A DNA stretch of 64,000 nucleotides, from positions 822,413-886,412 of the forward strand of contig NZ_JACRVF010000001.1 of assembly GCF_014306105.1 (NCBI RefSeq), read 5' to 3'. How positions within the stretch are numbered: position 1 is the stretch's first letter; the number at the start of each line of letters is the position of its first letter. The position numbers and the translations under genes were made by a program. The notes under the pieces are model-generated. The model ran no database searches, was not told the DNA's origin, and was given only the letters and a program-made list of their open reading frames with translations. This stretch comes from Pontibacter cellulosilyticus (GTDB taxonomy: Bacteria; Bacteroidota; Bacteroidia; Cytophagales; Hymenobacteraceae). Positions 45,580 through 54,256 of the stretch are shown one piece after another.

Positions 45580-45970
45580 AGGTTTATTTTGTTTGAGTTT
45601 TAAATTATTAATGGTTAAAGGCGCAGGGTTTAATGTAAGCTGCGCATTACATTTATCTTTAAAATGTTGCCAGCTATTCCAGCGGCAGGTTGTTTAAATT
45701 TGGTTTTATCCGTAAAGTATGACCTCGCTTGTGTTACCAACCCAGGTGCTCCAAATTGCCGCTACCCCAAGTAGGCGCTGTCATCTCATCAAAAGGAGAT
45801 ACCTTTTTAGAATTCCATTGCACATGTTCTATTTAGACTTCTTACCGAGTTCGAAATGACAGCTGAGTGGTTCACTCATAAGTTAAAGGCACAGGTGTTC
45901 CAGCCCATTGCTGTCGCATCGGTAATGGGTATTAGATCAATTTATACTTTGAATAAGTTTCTAACTGAGC
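45580..45970. other. Intergenic region with degraded repeats
   Basis: About 390 bases containing CTACCCCAAGTAGG (near 45762) and a degraded TGTCAT...ATGACA element (45777-45863). No gene seen. Confidence 0.6.
45777..45863. repeat. TGTCAT-type hairpin repeat, copy 2 (degraded)
   Basis: GCTGTCAT (45777-45784) is inverted as ATGACAGC (45856-45863), with inner AGGAGATAC and GAGTTCGAA resembling copy 1 at 19922. Confidence 0.6.
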
Positions 45971-46348
45971 CTAAGTAGACTTATAGCTTAGCTGTGCGTT
46001 TTGCTGTTGCCTGGCCCAGTCGTGCATGCAGCCCAGCCGCTGTATAAGCTGTGTTATATCAGCAACTGTAGCGGTGCTTCTGCTGCTGCCTTGCAACGCA
46101 TTCGCAAGCTGTGCTACAAGCTGCCTGTATAGAATCTGTATTTGCTGCTTTGGCCGGCCATCTAAGTTATAGTAGGCCCTGATTACCCGGAGGTACCCTA
46201 CCAGCACTTCGGTAGCCGCTTGGTCCAACAGTATGGTATAGCTGGCACTTCGCAACAACGCGCTTACCGTTGACACACTTCCGTCCGTTGGTCCCGCATA
46301 GGCTTGCACGCTCAGGTAGGGATCTTTGAAAAGGACGGGTTGCTTCAT
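45971..46348 (-). CDS. Hypothetical protein, 125 aa
   Basis: A mostly helical soluble protein with Gln- and Ala-rich C-terminal half (YRQLVAQLANALQGSSRSTA). No known family recognised. It follows the cupin gene by 35 bp on the same strand and may share its transcript. Confidence 0.6.
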   Translation of the reverse strand: MKQPVLFKDPYLSVQAYAGPTDGSVSTVSALLRSASYTILLDQAATEVLVGYLRVIRAYYNLDGRPKQQIQILYRQLVAQLANALQGSSRSTATVADITQLIQRLGCMHDWARQQQNAQLSYKST

Positions 46349-46383
46349 GTTGGTTGCTATTGGGTTAGTGTTTACAGGTATAC

Positions 46384-46863
46384 TTACATAAAGAGCACGC
46401 CATACTTGCCGGTCAGCTGCGTGGTCATGTGCTCGATAAATTCGGCTGGTGGTGGTCCCTGCGGGTGTATTATTTTTAACTCTTCGGCTGCGGGAAAACT
46501 GAACTCCAGAAAGTAGTCTAAAAAATTGCCAGGCGTGATCAGTGTCAGGGAGCGGGCTACTGGCGTATCTATGGTAAAGTGGTGCGGTACCTGGCGCGGT
46601 GCAAACACAGCTTCACCGGCAACAGCCTTTACTTCTTTGTCGCCGATATGAAAAGTCATCTCGCCCTCAAGCAAATAAAATGTTTCGTCTTCGCGGGTAT
46701 GCACGTGCACCGGCGGCTCAACGCCTTTTGGTAGCGTTATGTCTATTAGTGCCATACTTCCGCCGGTTTGCTCCGGAGAAAGAAGCACTTTAAAGTAGCC
46801 GCCCTGGTAGTTTCTGTAAGCATCGGCGATAGTTGTAGTTGGTACTTGCTGTAATGTTTCCAT
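46384..46863 (-). CDS. Cupin domain protein
   Basis: 159 residues from METLQQ at 46863; an upstream ATG at 46905 would add 14 residues. Cupin motif 1 is PPVHVHTREDETFYLLEGE (His, His, Glu metal ligands) and motif 2 PRQVPHHFTID (His). This single-domain cupin likely binds a divalent metal; reaction unknown. Lies between an AraC-type regulator and a hypothetical gene on the same strand. Confidence 0.9.
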   Translation of the reverse strand: METLQQVPTTTIADAYRNYQGGYFKVLLSPEQTGGSMALIDITLPKGVEPPVHVHTREDETFYLLEGEMTFHIGDKEVKAVAGEAVFAPRQVPHHFTIDTPVARSLTLITPGNFLDYFLEFSFPAAEELKIIHPQGPPPAEFIEHMTTQLTGKYGVLFM

Positions 46864-47026
46864 GGTTTTATTTTGGTTGTGATTAACATTACAAAGGTCG
46901 CACATGCAGCAGCAGTATACTTGTACAAAAACGACCTGTTAATTAATTTATGATTTTTATTTAAAGTATATAGTAGCACTATACTCATAAAGCACAAAGC
47001 CACCTGCAGGTGGTTAACGTTCTCAA

Positions 47027-47893
47027 TCAGGCGCTTAGGGCTGCAGGCTTTTGCTTCATGAAACATTGGCCGTGCGTTACGAAAAGTTCTTTGGAGCTTT
47101 CAGAGAAAAGCTTGCTCGGGCTTACACCGGCTATACTTTTAAAGTCTCGGGAAAAGTGGGATTGGTCGTAATAACCTGCCTCATAAGACAGTGATGTAAG
47201 CGAAATGCCCGGATCGGATTCCAACGAGGAGAAGGCGGAATTCAAGCGGATAATCTTGCCCATCTCTTTCGGGCTCAAGCCGATTTTAGCCCGGAACAAA
47301 CGTTCCAACTGACGGGTACTGATGCCAAGTTTCTGCTCTAGTCCCTTGATGGCCAGGTTGCCATTGTAGGCCTTCATCTGCTGTATGGTGTAGTCTACAT
47401 AGTCTACCATATCCTGTTGTGGCAACAGGCGCTTCTCCAGGAAAGTGTTTAGCCTGCCGATGCGCTCTTCGTCCGATTGTGTTTCCTGTATCTGCTCGAG
47501 CAGTTCGTTTACAGAACCGCCCCAGATCGCTTCAAGGTCAAGGCTTGGCATATCTTTAAACTCCTCCATGTGCAAAGGCAGAAACCGCTGCGCCCCGGAA
47601 GATTTGAACTGTATTTTGATAAGCCGTGTGTGGCCGGAAAATTTAAGCCAGATTGGCTGTGTAAGTTGTCCCACCATGAAAGCCTGTCTTGTACGTTGCA
47701 TCACGGTAGTTGGGCCATTCAAGCTATACTCATGCGGCTCACCGTACAGGAACAGCATCGAAATTTTGCCATACGGGATCAGCCTCCAAATAGTAGAAAC
47801 TGCTTCCGTATTACGCCAGTCAATATCAACCAGCATGTAGCTGTCGATGTACCTGTTTAGGCTTGGACTCGGCTTAAAAAGTTCGGCTTTCAT
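47027..47893 (-). CDS. AraC family transcriptional regulator
   Basis: 288 residues from the ATG at 47893 (four residues longer if 47905 is used). The C-terminal two-helix-turn-helix region (about 185-275) reads LAIKGLEQKLGISTRQLERL and GYYDQSHFSRDFKSIAGVSP. The N-terminal domain (about 1-165) resembles DUF6597-type sensor domains. It probably regulates the downstream cupin gene. Confidence 0.92.
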   Translation of the reverse strand: MKAELFKPSPSLNRYIDSYMLVDIDWRNTEAVSTIWRLIPYGKISMLFLYGEPHEYSLNGPTTVMQRTRQAFMVGQLTQPIWLKFSGHTRLIKIQFKSSGAQRFLPLHMEEFKDMPSLDLEAIWGGSVNELLEQIQETQSDEERIGRLNTFLEKRLLPQQDMVDYVDYTIQQMKAYNGNLAIKGLEQKLGISTRQLERLFRAKIGLSPKEMGKIIRLNSAFSSLESDPGISLTSLSYEAGYYDQSHFSRDFKSIAGVSPSKLFSESSKELFVTHGQCFMKQKPAALSA

Positions 47894-48250
47894 ATAGTAA
47901 TGCAAATTTAAACTTAATTATTTACAAATTTAAAGCTGCCTGAATAATTAGACTTGTAAAAATGCGACATTGGTAACAGCTGTTATAGCTTAGCCTCTCC
48001 AGATTTGTAGTTGCGTCAGCTTAAGCTTCAGGTTATTTAATAAATAGCTCTGAACTAACCATTATGTGAAAATAAAATTCCTTCTGGCCTGATCTGGTTA
48101 TGCGCTAACAAAAACTGCAGCACATTCCCCAATTTTAGATACGCCCATCTAAAAACAGAAGCTGATTCTTAGCTTCTACAAAAATTGAGATACCCTCAGG
48201 CAACCACTTTCCCCTGCTTTACATCTATGCATTATCAAACCTAAACGACT
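47894..48250. other. Intergenic region without recognised gene
   Basis: About 350 AT-rich bases between divergent genes. Nothing recognised. Confidence 0.45.
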
Positions 48251-49120
48251 ATGAAAAAATTATTCTTTGCAGCACTTTTCCTGGCGACTACTTACATCTC
48301 TCCTGCACTGGCACAACAAGGTAAAACCAGTAAGCAAGATGATCGCGCACAGGTTATGATTCTGGGTACCTTCCACTTTGCGTATCCTAACCTAGATGTG
48401 GTAAAAACTGAAAAGTCTGATCAGCTGGACATAAAATCACCTGAGAGTCAGCGCGACATAGCGCGCTTAGTTAATCAAATGGCCAAATTCAACCCTACTA
48501 AGATTGCCGTGGAAGCCATGCCAGAGAAACAAGCCAAACTAGATTCGCTTTACCAGGCTTACCTTGAAGGCCGCTATGAGCTAGGCTTGAATGAAACTTA
48601 CCAATTGGGGTTCAGGCTCGCAAAACAGCTGGGGCACAAACGTGTCTACGCCACTGATTCCTGGGGTGATTTGAATGCTTACCAAAAGCCAGGAAGCAAA
48701 GAATTTGAAGTGCGCGATGATATAAAGGAGCGGATGGAGAAGTTCTGGGAGTACAAGCAAAGCACCGTGCAGGCACGCGCTGAAGCCGAGAAGAAGTTGT
48801 CTGGACCAAAGCCGCGCTCCCTTTACAAAGCTATACAGCAGCTGAACCAGCCAGAGGCCATTCGCAAAAGTCACGAAAACTATTTTCGGGAGGCTTTTCA
48901 GTATGAAGAACAGCCTTATGATTACACTGGTGTAGATTGGTACAACGCCAGTTGGTTTAGCCGCAACCTTCGCATTTTCCGCAACATTCAACGGATTACT
49001 GAAAGCCCTGATGACCGTATCTTATTGATCTATGGATCTGACCATGTGGCCCTGTTGCAGCAAGCCGTGGAGAGTTCTCCTACGCACCAATTGGTACCTG
49101 CGCATAAGATGCTCAAATAG
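48251..49120 (+). CDS. DUF5694 domain secreted protein
   Basis: 289 residues with a signal peptide (about 1-21, ISPALAQ). The mature part has VMILGTFHFAYPNLDVVKTE, KFNPTKIAVEAMPEK and LIYGSDHVALLQQAVESSP, characteristic of DUF5694, a TraB/haem-binding (ChaN-like) relative with conserved His residues. Activity unknown. Monocistronic. Confidence 0.85.
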   Translation: MKKLFFAALFLATTYISPALAQQGKTSKQDDRAQVMILGTFHFAYPNLDVVKTEKSDQLDIKSPESQRDIARLVNQMAKFNPTKIAVEAMPEKQAKLDSLYQAYLEGRYELGLNETYQLGFRLAKQLGHKRVYATDSWGDLNAYQKPGSKEFEVRDDIKERMEKFWEYKQSTVQARAEAEKKLSGPKPRSLYKAIQQLNQPEAIRKSHENYFREAFQYEEQPYDYTGVDWYNASWFSRNLRIFRNIQRITESPDDRILLIYGSDHVALLQQAVESSPTHQLVPAHKMLK

Positions 49121-49172
49121 GTGTTTACTGATTCATACAGTTTCCCGCAGGTGTAATTTCAGACCGGTGTAA

Positions 49173-49312
49173 TCATCCCCCTACCCTTTAAAGGGGGACT
49201 TTTTACTGCCAATTGTAATTTTCACTTTGTAGATAAATAAAATAAGCATAGCAAATGAGGTTAAATACACATGCTAATTGTCTCTCCTTCAAGGGAGTGA
49301 GTAGGATGACAA
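49173..49312. repeat. Degraded REPIN-like element (TCATCCCC family)
   Basis: TCATCCCCCTACCCTTTAAA (49173-49192) and a diverged inverted partner ending GGATGACAAG (to 49312) span 140 bp, nearly the 142 bp of the perfect element at 30829. Confidence 0.7.
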
Positions 49313-49374
49313 GTCTGTGCTAAAGGAAGTTTATCTATCAAAAAACAAAATTACCCCCTACAGCACTTTGGATG

Positions 49375-49722
49375 TTACTTCTTCGGCTCATGGCCCCAGT
49401 TTTTGAGGGAGTAGCGCCAAGGTGTTTCGTCGATGTTGCCGGAGGGACGCTGCGCCGTGTGGCGGTGCACATACCCTACAACTTTGCGCATGTGGGTATA
49501 GTCTGAATCGTTAAGATCAGCTTTCTTCTTATTCAAAATCTTAATAATTTTTTCTCCTGAATCGTGCCCCACCGATTCACTGTTTTCGCTCTCCTTATAC
49601 CCTACTTCCTTCGATTCGTCCGTCTTCAGCCATTTCTCCAGTTCAGAAGGCGTCATGTTAACGGCTTCTTTAAAATCCTCATATATCTTTTCGCGTTCTT
49701 CTTTGTCAAATTCTTGTGCCAT
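49375..49722 (-). CDS. DUF3140 family protein
   Basis: 115 residues, highly charged, with IYEDFKEAVNMTPSELEKWL, VGHDSGEKIIKIL and MRKVVGYVHRHTAQRPSGNI, matching DUF3140. Proteins of this type are short and of unknown, possibly DNA-binding or stress, function. Confidence 0.88.
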   Translation of the reverse strand: MAQEFDKEEREKIYEDFKEAVNMTPSELEKWLKTDESKEVGYKESENSESVGHDSGEKIIKILNKKKADLNDSDYTHMRKVVGYVHRHTAQRPSGNIDETPWRYSLKNWGHEPKK

Positions 49723-50012
49723 AGTTTAATGCTTAAGTTACAGCTATATACTTACGGTTAGCCAGTAGTTCAGGTATGAAATATTTGCCAGGCTCTTGGT
49801 AAAGTATACTATTAAATGTTGTAGTTGTCTATCTAAACGAACAGGGACCGGCAGTAAGTAACGTAATCTAAACCGTCAGACTTTTAAATAGGATTTAGTC
49901 TCACGCATAGTTTGTAGCAAAACATTTAAACAAAAATATAAGTTAAAGCTATACGATTAGCTCTTAGCACCTTATAAAGCTAATGGGGCATGCATGGCAT
50001 AATTGTAAAACG
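49723..50012. other. Intergenic region between DUF3140 and rhodopsin genes
   Basis: About 290 AT-rich bases holding promoters for divergent genes. Nothing else seen. Confidence 0.45.
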
Positions 50013-50759
50013 ATGAATGAAACAGAAGTACTACTGCACTGGGCTTATGTAGCCATCATGCTTGTTAGCGGCATCGCCTTTTACCTACTCAGCAAAAACC
50101 CGAAGGACGTCCCATACTATAAGTATACTATCCATATTTTTATTGTAACATGGTCTGCACTCGCCTACACAGCCTTAGCGCTTAATCAGGGTACAATCGA
50201 AGTTGGAGGCCAGCAGGTACATTTTGCGCGCTACTTAGATTGGGTTATTACCACACCATTACTCCTGCTTTCGCTGGCACTTACAGGTAAGTTGATTACC
50301 CGCAAAGAAGGTTGGCTAATTGGCACCATGATGGGCACGCAAGCCATCATGATTCTTACTGGTTTGGTAGCTGATTTATCAGTTGATGAAACAAGATAGT
50401 ACTTTTGGTATACTGTAGGATGCATTGCCCTGGCGGTGGTGTTTTATATTTTTTGGAATCCATTGTATGCTATTGCTAAAACGCAGGGCGAGAATATAAC
50501 CCGTGTTTACAGAGGATCTGCTATGTTTCTTACTATACAATGGCTTTTGTACCCAATAGTATGGCTCATTGGTGATACAGGCATGAAAGTAGTTAGCCCA
50601 TTTACGACTACTGTTTTGTTCCTGATCATACCTATAGTGTCTAAAGCTGGATTTGGGTTCTTTAACCTCTTAAAACTGCGGGATTTGCCAGCAGAAGACA
50701 AACCCACTCCAAAACCGCCACACCCTTACGAGCCCATTCATAAATTTGGACCGGTTTAG
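50013..50759 (+). pseudogene. Xenorhodopsin/Anabaena-sensory-rhodopsin-like opsin interrupted by an in-frame amber codon
   Basis: Read through TAG at 50397-50399 the frame gives a full seven-helix opsin of 248 positions. Helix C reads RYLDWVITTPLLLLS: D76, T80 and S87 give a DTS motif, and the retinal lysine is K211 in IVSKAGFGF with Pro207 four residues before it. The Asp-to-Pro change at the bacteriorhodopsin Asp212 position is typical of Anabaena sensory rhodopsin and xenorhodopsins (ASR D75, T79, S86, P206, K210), which include inward proton pumps. The stop falls at codon 129, in the D-E loop (DETR-stop-YFWY). The downstream half stays intact and in frame, so this is a recent nonsense mutation, sequencing error, or readthrough/split product. 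Start at 50013 skips ten odd residues from 49983. Confidence 0.9.
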
Positions 50760-50912
50760 TTCTGGTGAAAGCCGATGGTGAGATAGCATGCATAAAGGCA
50801 CCTATCAGGTTGTTGGAAAAATATATAAGCCCCTGATTTGACCCAATGGCACCTTTCTCTAATTACCCATAAATAACCCGTTGCTAACGGATTAAACTGC
50901 GTATATTAGAGT

Positions 50913-51089
50913 ATGTTAGATAACAAATTTCCTATAGGGTCCGAAGTGTTCGCAAAAGTGAATCCGGATCTAAAATTAACCATCAGACAATACCTGAAAC
51001 GCATCTACTATTGTACTGTGAACAATAATCCTTCTCAGAAGGATTTGGTATACTATGAGCGAGAGTTAATACCTGTACCGGTAAAATAA
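50913..51089 (+). CDS. Small hypothetical protein, 58 aa
   Basis: ATG at 50913 to TAA at 51087-51089. The product starts MLDNKFPIGSEVFAKVNPDL, continues with IRQYLKRIYYC and ends ELIPVPVK. The G-x-x-V-x-A-K-V-N-P pattern suggests a small beta-rich protein. It sits 153 bp after the opsin and just before a strong terminator. I recall similar short proteins in Bacteroidota but cannot name a family. Confidence 0.75.
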   Translation: MLDNKFPIGSEVFAKVNPDLKLTIRQYLKRIYYCTVNNNPSQKDLVYYERELIPVPVK

Positions 51090-51093
51090 AAAT

Positions 51094-51122
51094 AAAGCCC
51101 CTGCCAAAACAGGGGCTTTTTA
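51094..51122 (+). terminator. Intrinsic terminator of the 58-aa gene
   Basis: AAAGCCCCTG (51094-51103) pairs with CAGGGGCTTT (51110-51119), followed by TTTA, five bases after the stop codon. Confidence 0.9.
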
Positions 51123-51343
51123 ATTGCTGCTGCTTCCGTCAATTTATCTGTACCTCTTCCCTCCCAGGCCACTCGTAAAGTTCGAGGCCATGTCTTATTT
51201 ATATGCAGCCTAGTAACAATAAAACAGGCTGGCAGCATCCTTAATCAGGATTTATAAAACAATACATTTTGGATTCAGTTAAAAGTATAAGCCAATAACG
51301 GCTGTTTATACTTCACATATCTAAAACCAAAACAAACTTAACT

Positions 51344-52180
51344 ATGCCATTTATTGAAACAGAAGACATCCAACGCGGAGAGAACGTTTACCTGAACTAC
51401 CAGGACTACGGCGACGGACAGCCCGTAATCCTGATACACGGATGGCCACTTAGCCACAAAATGTGGGAGAATCAAGTTCAAGCCATTGTAGATGCCGGAT
51501 TCCGATGCATCGCCTACGATCGCCGCGGCTTTGGCGATTCTGACCTGCCCTGGTTAAACTATGATTATACTTCCCTGGCACAGGACTTGCGTGCTCTGAT
51601 AGAGCAACTTGATTTGCGGCACTGCGTGTTGGTGGGCTTCTCGATGGGCGGCGGCGAAGTGGTGCGTTACCTGAGCATGTTTGGCAACGATCGTATAGAT
51701 AAGGCTATACTTGTCAGCTCCATCATTCCCATCGTGAAAAAAACAGACGATAACCCAGATGGTGTTCCAGAAGACAAGCTGGATGAAATTATGGAAGCAC
51801 TCCGGACTAAGCGCGTTACGTTTCTAGCCGAGTTCAGCAAACAGTTTTACAACTACAGCGACAATAAGAAGAAAGTAAGCGAAGAGCAGCTAAAGTATGA
51901 TTGGGCCATCACCTCGGCTGCATCGCCGCGGGCCACTATAGAAACTGCCAAAGCCTGGGCCAATACTGATTTCCGGCAGGAGCTAAGGAACGTTAATGTA
52001 CCCACATTGATCATACATGGAGATGCCGACAATATCGTACCCATCGAAACGAGCAGCGAACAGTCGTCTAAAGAAATCCGAAACAACAAGTATATTAAAA
52101 TAAAGGATGCCCCACATGGCTTGTTCCTGACGCACAAAGAAGAGTTGAACAATGCCATAATAGATTTTCTGAGGCAGTAG
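51344..52180 (+). CDS. Alpha/beta hydrolase (non-haem haloperoxidase-like)
   Basis: 278 residues with an alpha/beta hydrolase fold: PVILIHGWPLSHKMWENQ oxyanion region, GFRCIAYDRRGFGDSD, nucleophile elbow LVGFSMGGGEV (Ser), Asp in LIIHGDADNIVP, and His in DAPHGLFLTHK. The overall pattern is that of cofactor-free perhydrolase/chloroperoxidase-type enzymes; native substrate is unknown. Confidence 0.9.
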   Translation: MPFIETEDIQRGENVYLNYQDYGDGQPVILIHGWPLSHKMWENQVQAIVDAGFRCIAYDRRGFGDSDLPWLNYDYTSLAQDLRALIEQLDLRHCVLVGFSMGGGEVVRYLSMFGNDRIDKAILVSSIIPIVKKTDDNPDGVPEDKLDEIMEALRTKRVTFLAEFSKQFYNYSDNKKKVSEEQLKYDWAITSAASPRATIETAKAWANTDFRQELRNVNVPTLIIHGDADNIVPIETSSEQSSKEIRNNKYIKIKDAPHGLFLTHKEELNNAIIDFLRQ

Positions 52181-52194
52181 TCGATATAGTTAGC

Positions 52195-52241
52195 AGTAAA
52201 AGAGCCGCCGCTACGGATCAGGTAGCGGCGGCTCTTTTACT
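52195..52241. terminator. Bidirectional intrinsic terminator
   Basis: Perfect 20-bp stem (52195-52214 with 52222-52241), 7-nt loop, with GAGCCGCCGCTAC core. Lies between the hydrolase gene and the convergent Usp gene. Confidence 0.93.
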
Positions 52242-52287
52242 GTTTATATCTCATAATCATATGTTTCCTTTTAATCAAATTAGCAGC

Positions 52288-53148
52288 TTATCGGTCCATT
52301 CTCCTTTCAGAATCAGCATTTCGCTGCAAATCTAGTAATCTTCCGTTTTCAGGTAACGCCAGCATGGGCAGGTTAAGGTTGCGGAGCAGTTTAGCTGATA
52401 CACTATTGTGCGTTATATTTTCAAGGAAAATTCTGTTTAGCATAGTAAAGGAAAGTAAACTGGTGTTTGTTTCCTGAACAAAGCGGGTGATGCCTTCAAC
52501 TACATCATCATTGGCTATTTCTACGAATTGGATATCTGCCTGCGGAAACTGTTTTATCAGCTCTTCCTTCACATATTCGTCATCAATAAGATCTGGCTGG
52601 TTTTTACTCTTTATGTGAAGAAACGTTAAAGTAGCATTGAACAGCTCTTTCAACTGCATTAGTTGTAATACAGTTACCTGATCTCCATTTTCAAAATCTG
52701 CAGCATACACAATGTGCTCAATTGGTTTAATAGGCCCATTTTCAGGTAATACCAGCACAGAACATAGGCCGCGTTTTGCAATAGCTTCGGTTCTTGTACC
52801 AAAATACTTTTCCTTTAATCCTTTTCCTCCAGCCGTTGCCATTACCACTAAAGAAACCCCCAGTTCATCTATAGCATTCACTATCTCATCTACTACATTA
52901 CCTCCTCTCATCACAGTCTCTATCATAGCTCCTTCGCATTGTGAGTTAGCCAGGAAGTTGCTCATCTTTTGTTGGGCCTCCTCACTGTGGGCTTTCTCCC
53001 TGGCGATACCAAAGCTAGGAAGGGCTGATTTATCATAGATATGACAGAGTATTACCTTCGCATCAACTTCTATTGCCAAACGGCAGGCATGATTTAGCGC
53101 TCTAAGTGAACTATCTGAAAAATCAGTTGGAACCAAGAAAGTCTTCAT
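52288..53148 (-). CDS. Universal stress protein, two UspA domains
   Basis: 286 residues: the first Usp domain (about 1-140; TFLVPTDFSDSSLRALNHAC and GGKGLKEKYFGTRTEAIAKR, with ATP-loop-like GxxGxxxxxxGS-type residues partly preserved) and a second, less conserved domain (about 148-280). Likely a cytoplasmic stress or metabolic-state protein. Monocistronic. Confidence 0.9.
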   Translation of the reverse strand: MKTFLVPTDFSDSSLRALNHACRLAIEVDAKVILCHIYDKSALPSFGIAREKAHSEEAQQKMSNFLANSQCEGAMIETVMRGGNVVDEIVNAIDELGVSLVVMATAGGKGLKEKYFGTRTEAIAKRGLCSVLVLPENGPIKPIEHIVYAADFENGDQVTVLQLMQLKELFNATLTFLHIKSKNQPDLIDDEYVKEELIKQFPQADIQFVEIANDDVVEGITRFVQETNTSLLSFTMLNRIFLENITHNSVSAKLLRNLNLPMLALPENGRLLDLQRNADSERRMDR

Positions 53149-53580
53149 GTGCTTACAAGTTTAAGTTTATAACCATGGGTATTTGTACCCCTATTTGTAA
53201 AAACAATGGTGGGTGCTCCACTAGTCTAATAAAACAATGTATATCATTGCTATACATGATCTTAACCAATATATCATCACTAGCGGCACTTATAAGTTTT
53301 ACGGAATAAGTATATAGATAACTGGAAATTATTCTATTTGTTTTTATCAGCCTCTTCTCTTCCGCTCTCTAAAATTCCAAAATGGCCGGACTTTTAGCTT
53401 CTGATTATACTTATCACATATCACCATCTTCCTGATAAAATCACTGATTATATTAAATTTCTAATAAACTATACTTTGATGCTAGCGTATTTTATGAGCT
53501 AGAAACTTACAACCCTTATAGAAAAGCATGATATTAACTTTACTCTTAAAATCCCTTTATTAATTCAAATTGTAAATTTT
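53149..53580. other. Intergenic region without recognised gene
   Basis: About 430 AT-rich bases between divergent Usp and lipoprotein genes. No repeat or hairpin noticed. Confidence 0.45.
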
Positions 53581-54063
53581 ATGAAAAAGTTAATATTCAT
53601 TCCATTGTGCTTTTCTCTTTTCTTTACCTCATGTAACGACGAGGATACAGAAGAAGTAATTCCGGCTGTATCAACGATTGACGCTGAGATGAGAGGCGAC
53701 TGGACAAACACTGATATAAAAAGAGTATACTACTCAGACAGGGACACCGTGATGTACGAAGACTCTGTTAAGCGACAGGCCTACTTTAACTTTAACGGGC
53801 AGAAAATGACAGTTACGCTACCAGGCAGTTCGGATCAAGATGTATGGAATTATAGCTTTCCGGATAAGAATGACTCAACCTACATTGAGTTAAAGCAGAA
53901 CAATGTTACTACAAAGTATAAAGTCACAACTTTATCTGGCGATCAAATGGTTTGGGTAGAAGAAAGACCTTGGGCTGGCTTCCCGGAGGAGGTGCCAGAC
54001 AACCAAAAAACAACCTCTAAAGTAGGCGTTTACACCTGGAAATTTGTTAGAGGTAAAAAGTAA
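53581..54063 (+). CDS. Hypothetical lipoprotein, 160 aa
   Basis: Signal with lipobox FTSC (Cys18), then NDEDTEE. The mature part has repeated beta strands (KMTVTLPGSSDQDVWNYSF, TKYKVTTLSGDQMVWVEE) resembling lipocalin-like domains of Bacteroidota lipoproteins, but I cannot assign a family. Followed by a terminator. Confidence 0.75.
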   Translation: MKKLIFIPLCFSLFFTSCNDEDTEEVIPAVSTIDAEMRGDWTNTDIKRVYYSDRDTVMYEDSVKRQAYFNFNGQKMTVTLPGSSDQDVWNYSFPDKNDSTYIELKQNNVTTKYKVTTLSGDQMVWVEERPWAGFPEEVPDNQKTTSKVGVYTWKFVRGKK

Positions 54064-54081
54064 GCATGAGCTAAAACCATT

Positions 54082-54118
54082 AAAAAAGGTGCGAACCTTC
54101 GTAGTTCGCGCCTTTTTT
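54082..54118. terminator. Intrinsic terminator between convergent genes
   Basis: AAAAAAGGTGCGAAC pairs with GTTCGCGCCTTTTTT (one G:T position), 7-nt loop. Confidence 0.88.
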
Positions 54119-54256
54119 ATTTCCTTCGCGCTCAAACAGCTGTAGCGCAGATATATTTAGAACAGATGGTGGACCAATTGAAATTATAGTTTGATTTATA
54201 CTTGACTACAAAAGCATGAACACAGGAAGTACGCAAATCATGCAATAAGCTTATCT

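Noticed and set aside
50397..50399. Amber codon as a programmed non-standard amino acid (pyrrolysine)
   Set aside because: No pyl genes or downstream recoding structure visible; Bacteroidota rarely have them. Nonsense mutation, error or readthrough is simpler.
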